Of a stretch of 7,679 nt of DNA, positions 5,735 to 7,679 are shown piece by piece. Below the pieces are notes generated by a model, which made no database searches, was not told the origin of the DNA, and saw only the letters and a list, made by a program, of their open reading frames with translations. Position numbers and translations under genes: made by a program. Source of the DNA: Candidatus Aenigmatarchaeota archaeon (lineage in GTDB: Archaea > Aenigmatarchaeota > Aenigmatarchaeia > QMZP01); the NCBI GenBank assembly GCA_030672885.1, contig DAOVFN010000029.1:1-7679 (forward strand), written 5' to 3'. Each line of letters begins with the position of its first letter. Within the stretch, counting starts at the first letter, position 1.

Positions 5735-6607
5735 TCAGAGCATTATCCCGGCTTTCTCTATGTCGAGGAGGCGCCTGTACTCAGAATCCGTGTGCTTCTG
5801 GATTCTCTTTATCTCGGGCTCCCTGAGGTGCCTGAAGCGGCCCTGGAGATTCATGTATTCCTCCACAGGCTTTCTCTTTTCGAGCTTCTTGGTAATCCTG
5901 AGCCTGCCGTCCTCGACCTCATAGAGCATCCACATGCCTGTCTCCACTGCAATGCGGGAGAGCTTCACTGAGAGCGAAGAGTCGAATTTCCAGCCAGTGG
6001 GGCAGGGACAGAGCACGTGCAGGAACGAGGGCTGGTTGTCAAGGGCCTTCCTTACCTTGGCATAGAGATCCTGGGGATAGCCTATGGTGGCAGAGGCCAC
6101 GTAGGGTATTCGGTGGGCGGCCACTATCTCGCAGATGGGCTTCTTCCACTCCCCCTTGCCAAAGGACTGCTTTCCATTGGGCGAGAATGTCGTCCAGGCC
6201 CCAAAGGGCGTTGCAGATGAGCGCTGCACGCCTGTATTGGCATAACATTCATTGTCCACACAGCACTGCGTAATTTTGTGGTCCCGCTCGAGCATTCCGG
6301 AAAGGCCCTGCAAGCCTATGTCAAAGGTCCCGCCGTCGCCTGCTATGGCCAGGACCTTCCAGCCCTTCTTGAGTTTTTTCACGCCAGCCTCCACTCCGCT
6401 GGCCAGGGCCGAAACTGTCTCGAATGCAATATGTATCCAGGGAGAATTCCAGGCAGTCTGGGGATAGGCAGAGGTAGTGACTTCCAGACAGGAAGTAGCG
6501 CAGCACACGATAGTGTCCTTTGGGCACACGCTGGATATCATATTGACCGCCACGGCCACGCCGCAGCCCGCGCACATTGTGTGCCCTGACTCGAGAAGTC
6601 TTGCCAT
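5735..6607 (-). CDS. porB: Pyruvate:ferredoxin oxidoreductase, beta subunit
   Basis: This 290-residue protein matches PorB, the thiamine-diphosphate subunit of the enzyme that oxidises pyruvate and CoA to acetyl-CoA and CO2 with reduction of ferredoxin, or runs in reverse. Seen: CAGC (12-15), C40 in TSCLEV and CPCPTGW (200-206), which supply the four ligands of the proximal [4Fe-4S] cluster (C12, C15, C40 and C200 or C202). YPQTAWNSPWIHIAFE (48-63) is typical of PorB. The ThDP/Mg2+ motif starts at GDGGTFDIG (90-98) and continues to VDNECYANTG (117-126). The length is normal. The enzyme also needs alpha (PorA), gamma (PorG) and delta (PorD) subunits, usually encoded in one operon. None is present within about 1 kb on either side, and porB has its own promoter, so the others must lie elsewhere or be replaced. 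Relatives acting on other 2-oxoacids cannot be excluded. Confidence 0.93.
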   Translation of the reverse strand: MARLLESGHTMCAGCGVAVAVNMISSVCPKDTIVCCATSCLEVTTSAYPQTAWNSPWIHIAFETVSALASGVEAGVKKLKKGWKVLAIAGDGGTFDIGLQGLSGMLERDHKITQCCVDNECYANTGVQRSSATPFGAWTTFSPNGKQSFGKGEWKKPICEIVAAHRIPYVASATIGYPQDLYAKVRKALDNQPSFLHVLCPCPTGWKFDSSLSVKLSRIAVETGMWMLYEVEDGRLRITKKLEKRKPVEEYMNLQGRFRHLREPEIKRIQKHTDSEYRRLLDIEKAGIML

Positions 6608-6631
6608 AGAGTATTATTTGTGTTGGAAAGG

Positions 6632-6639
6632 CTTTAAAG
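6632..6639 (-). promoter_or_regulatory. TATA box for porB
   Basis: CTTTAAAG is centred about 28 bp upstream of the porB start at 6607. It is preceded on the minus strand by GGAAA, which fits an archaeal TFB-recognition element. GGAAA at 6625-6629 mirrors it on the plus strand, giving an imperfect inverted repeat around the box. Confidence 0.6.
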
Positions 6640-6691
6640 TTTCCGGGAATTGGCAACCAGGATACTGCATCAATACATCATTTGCTGAATA

Positions 6692-6712
6692 GAAAAATAA
6701 CAATAAAAAAAA
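6692..6712 (-). terminator. Oligo-T terminator after the 94-residue membrane protein gene
   Basis: On the minus strand, the stop codon at 6737-6739 is followed by a weak GGGC/GCCC hairpin (arms 6733-6736 and 6724-6727), then T8 (6712-6705) and T5 (6697-6693). Runs of T are the usual intrinsic terminators in archaea. This separates the gene from porB downstream. Confidence 0.6.
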
Positions 6713-6736
6713 TGGAATGTTAAGGGCGGTGAGCCC

Positions 6737-7021
6737 CTATTTTTTCTTGGTCTTCTTGGGCTTTTCCTTTTTTTCCTTTTCTTCCTCTACCCTTATCTCG
6801 CGGTCGGCCTTTATCTCATCAATCTCCAGCCACACGACAAAGAGGCCGATTACGATAAGGAAGGGTGGTACGAATCCCGTGAGGACGACCAGGAAATTGG
6901 TCAGCCAGTCCCCGGGAAACCAGTCGCTTGTTCCCACTATCGGTGATATGGAATCAACGAACAGCCCCAAGCCGATTGCTATAAGGATGAGCCCAATCAG
7001 AATCTTTATTGCAGCGTTCAT
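6737..7021 (-). CDS. Small two-helix membrane protein with Lys/Glu-rich tail
   Basis: I do not recognise a family for this 94-residue protein. Two strongly hydrophobic segments (about 5-22 and 41-65) are joined by a short loop rich in Trp, Asp and Gly (TSDWFPGDWL, 31-40). They are followed by a highly charged tail (66-94) that starts acidic (EIDEIKADREIRVEEE) and ends almost entirely in Lys (KPKKTKKK). The tail is likely cytoplasmic by the positive-inside rule and probably helical or disordered; it could bind ribosomes, nucleic acid or acidic lipids. ATG 7021 is the first in-frame start, with a TATA element about 33 bp upstream, so the leader should be only about 7-9 nt. An oligo-T terminator follows. 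It is transcribed divergently from L15e. Confidence 0.75.
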   Translation of the reverse strand: MNAAIKILIGLILIAIGLGLFVDSISPIVGTSDWFPGDWLTNFLVVLTGFVPPFLIVIGLFVVWLEIDEIKADREIRVEEEKEKKEKPKKTKKK

Positions 7022-7044
7022 CTTTTATCCCCATTAGATTTGGA

Positions 7045-7064
7045 ATGTTATTTATATATAACAT
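7045..7064. promoter_or_regulatory. Inverted repeat overlapping the TATA box of the 94-residue protein gene
   Basis: The arms ATGTTAT (7045-7051) and ATAACAT (7058-7064) are a perfect 7-bp inverted repeat with spacer TTATAT. The minus-strand TATA element (7050-7059, TATATAAATA) lies inside it. A protein bound here would compete with TBP, so it is a candidate operator, although AT-rich promoter DNA produces such repeats easily. Confidence 0.4.
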
Positions 7065-7111
7065 ATGCTTTTTTATATTTAATGCCCAGGGAGCATGTGC
7101 GTGCCGGGGTA

Positions 7112-7120
7112 ACTTAATAA
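7112..7120 (+). promoter_or_regulatory. TATA-like box for the L15e gene
   Basis: ACTTAATAA lies about 25 bp before the GTG at 7141 and 34 bp before the ATG at 7150. Further AT-rich TATA-like DNA exists upstream (7071-7081) but is too far away for either start. Confidence 0.5.
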
Positions 7121-7140
7121 ACACCATAGTTTAGTATCAC

Positions 7141-7679
7141 GTGGTTCTTATGAAGTACATGAGGGATGTCTGGAAACGACCCGCAGAGGGCCTTGCCGAA
7201 GGCAAGAAGGGCCTGCTCGTCGAGCTGAGAAAGGAGCCTGTCATGAACAGGCTGGAGAAACCGACAAGGCTCGACAGGGCAAGGGGACTGGGATACAAGG
7301 CCAAGAAGGGTTATGTTGTAATCAGGGCCAGGGTTCCCAAGGGAAAGAGAAAGACCCCAAAGAAGGGAAGGAGAAGCCCCAAGGCATCGGGGAGGTTCTT
7401 TACCACAGGGCTCTCTATGAAGGCCATCGCAGAGCAGAGGGTAGCCAGGAGGTTCCCGAACCTTGAGGTCATGAATTCTTATCTGTTGCTTGGGGACGGG
7501 AGCCACAAGTGGTTCGAGGTCATACTCGCCGACCCCTCCAGGCCCGAGATTTCCGGGGACAAGGAGAGGAAATGGATAGCAGAGCGCAGTCAGAAGGGCA
7601 GGGCTTTCAGGGGAAAGACATCTGCTGGCAGGAAGGCAAGGGGCCTGACAAAGAAGGGCAAGGGCGCAGAGAAGCTCAG
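7141..7679 (+). CDS. rpl15e: Ribosomal protein L15e (3' end outside window)
   Basis: The frame is open to the window end and gives 179 residues from GTG 7141 (176 from ATG 7150). The archaeal/eukaryotic large-subunit protein L15e is about 190-200 residues, so only the C-terminus is missing. Seen: KYMRDVWKRP (5-14), RLDRARGLGYKAKKGYVV (43-60), a basic loop KGKRKTPKKGRR (67-78), RRFPNLEVMNSYLLLGDGSHKW (103-124, split by several family-conserved residues), FEVILADP (125-132) and FRGKTSAGRKARGLTKKGKG (156-175). It binds 23S rRNA in the 50S subunit. The GTG start is preferred on two grounds: it fits the TATA spacing, and it places the conserved Trp at residue 11, as I recall for other archaeal L15e proteins (M-x-M-Y-K-Y-I-R-E-A-W). 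ATG 7150 remains possible. No ribosomal-protein neighbour is visible upstream. Confidence 0.95.
   Translation, partial: MVLMKYMRDVWKRPAEGLAEGKKGLLVELRKEPVMNRLEKPTRLDRARGLGYKAKKGYVVIRARVPKGKRKTPKKGRRSPKASGRFFTTGLSMKAIAEQRVARRFPNLEVMNSYLLLGDGSHKWFEVILADPSRPEISGDKERKWIAERSQKGRAFRGKTSAGRKARGLTKKGKGAEKL

Noticed and set aside
7114..7506. 130-codon open frame on the minus strand
   Set aside because: It is antisense to the clearly recognised L15e gene.
1..7679. CRISPR array, insertion sequence, tRNA or defence cluster
   Set aside because: No regularly spaced direct repeats, transposase, terminal inverted repeats or tRNA-like cloverleaf were seen; the window is mostly housekeeping genes.

Overview
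The window comes from an archaeon. It encodes archaeal fibrillarin, ribosomal protein L15e, an archaeal/eukaryotic-type ATP-dependent DNA ligase, a TrmB-family regulator and the beta subunit of pyruvate:ferredoxin oxidoreductase. The promoters are archaeal: TTTAAA-like TATA boxes sit about 25 bp before the start codons, and Shine-Dalgarno motifs are almost absent, so most transcripts look leaderless. Codon use favours AGG (Arg), ATA (Ile) and AAG (Lys) on a moderately GC-rich background. I cannot name the lineage. Short intergenic gaps, small orphan membrane proteins and scattered operons are compatible with a compact, possibly DPANN-like genome, but that is a weak inference.

Layout. 1-528 (+): C-terminal half of GMP synthetase, with its 5' end outside the window. 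581-1690 (+): DHH/DHHA1 phosphoesterase, whose 3' end overlaps by 20 bp the 3' end of fibrillarin (1671-2333, -). 2407-2709 (-): small DUF202 membrane protein, divergent from DNA ligase (2768-4483, +) across only 58 bp that hold two abutting TATA boxes facing opposite ways. 4484-4650: 167-bp regulatory region with an 8-3-8 perfect palindrome before a TrmB-like regulator (4651 or 4660-5451, +). An unrecognised AT-rich 83-residue gene follows (5465-5716, +). 5735-6607 (-): porB, with no other POR subunit gene visible. 6737-7021 (-): 94-residue two-helix membrane protein with a Lys/Glu-rich tail. 7141-7679 (+): ribosomal protein L15e, cut by the window end.

How the genes relate. Most are housekeeping genes for nucleotide synthesis, nucleic-acid processing and repair, rRNA modification, translation and pyruvate metabolism. 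Nearly every one has its own promoter, and the only plausible operon is the TrmB-like gene with the small gene behind it. I found no CRISPR array, tRNA, rRNA, insertion sequence or clear defence system. The points most worth a second look are the human-like two-subdomain GMP synthetase C-terminus, the near-constant TATA-to-start spacing, the competing divergent ligase promoter, the palindromic operator candidate before the TrmB-like gene with its orphan partner, and the solitary porB.
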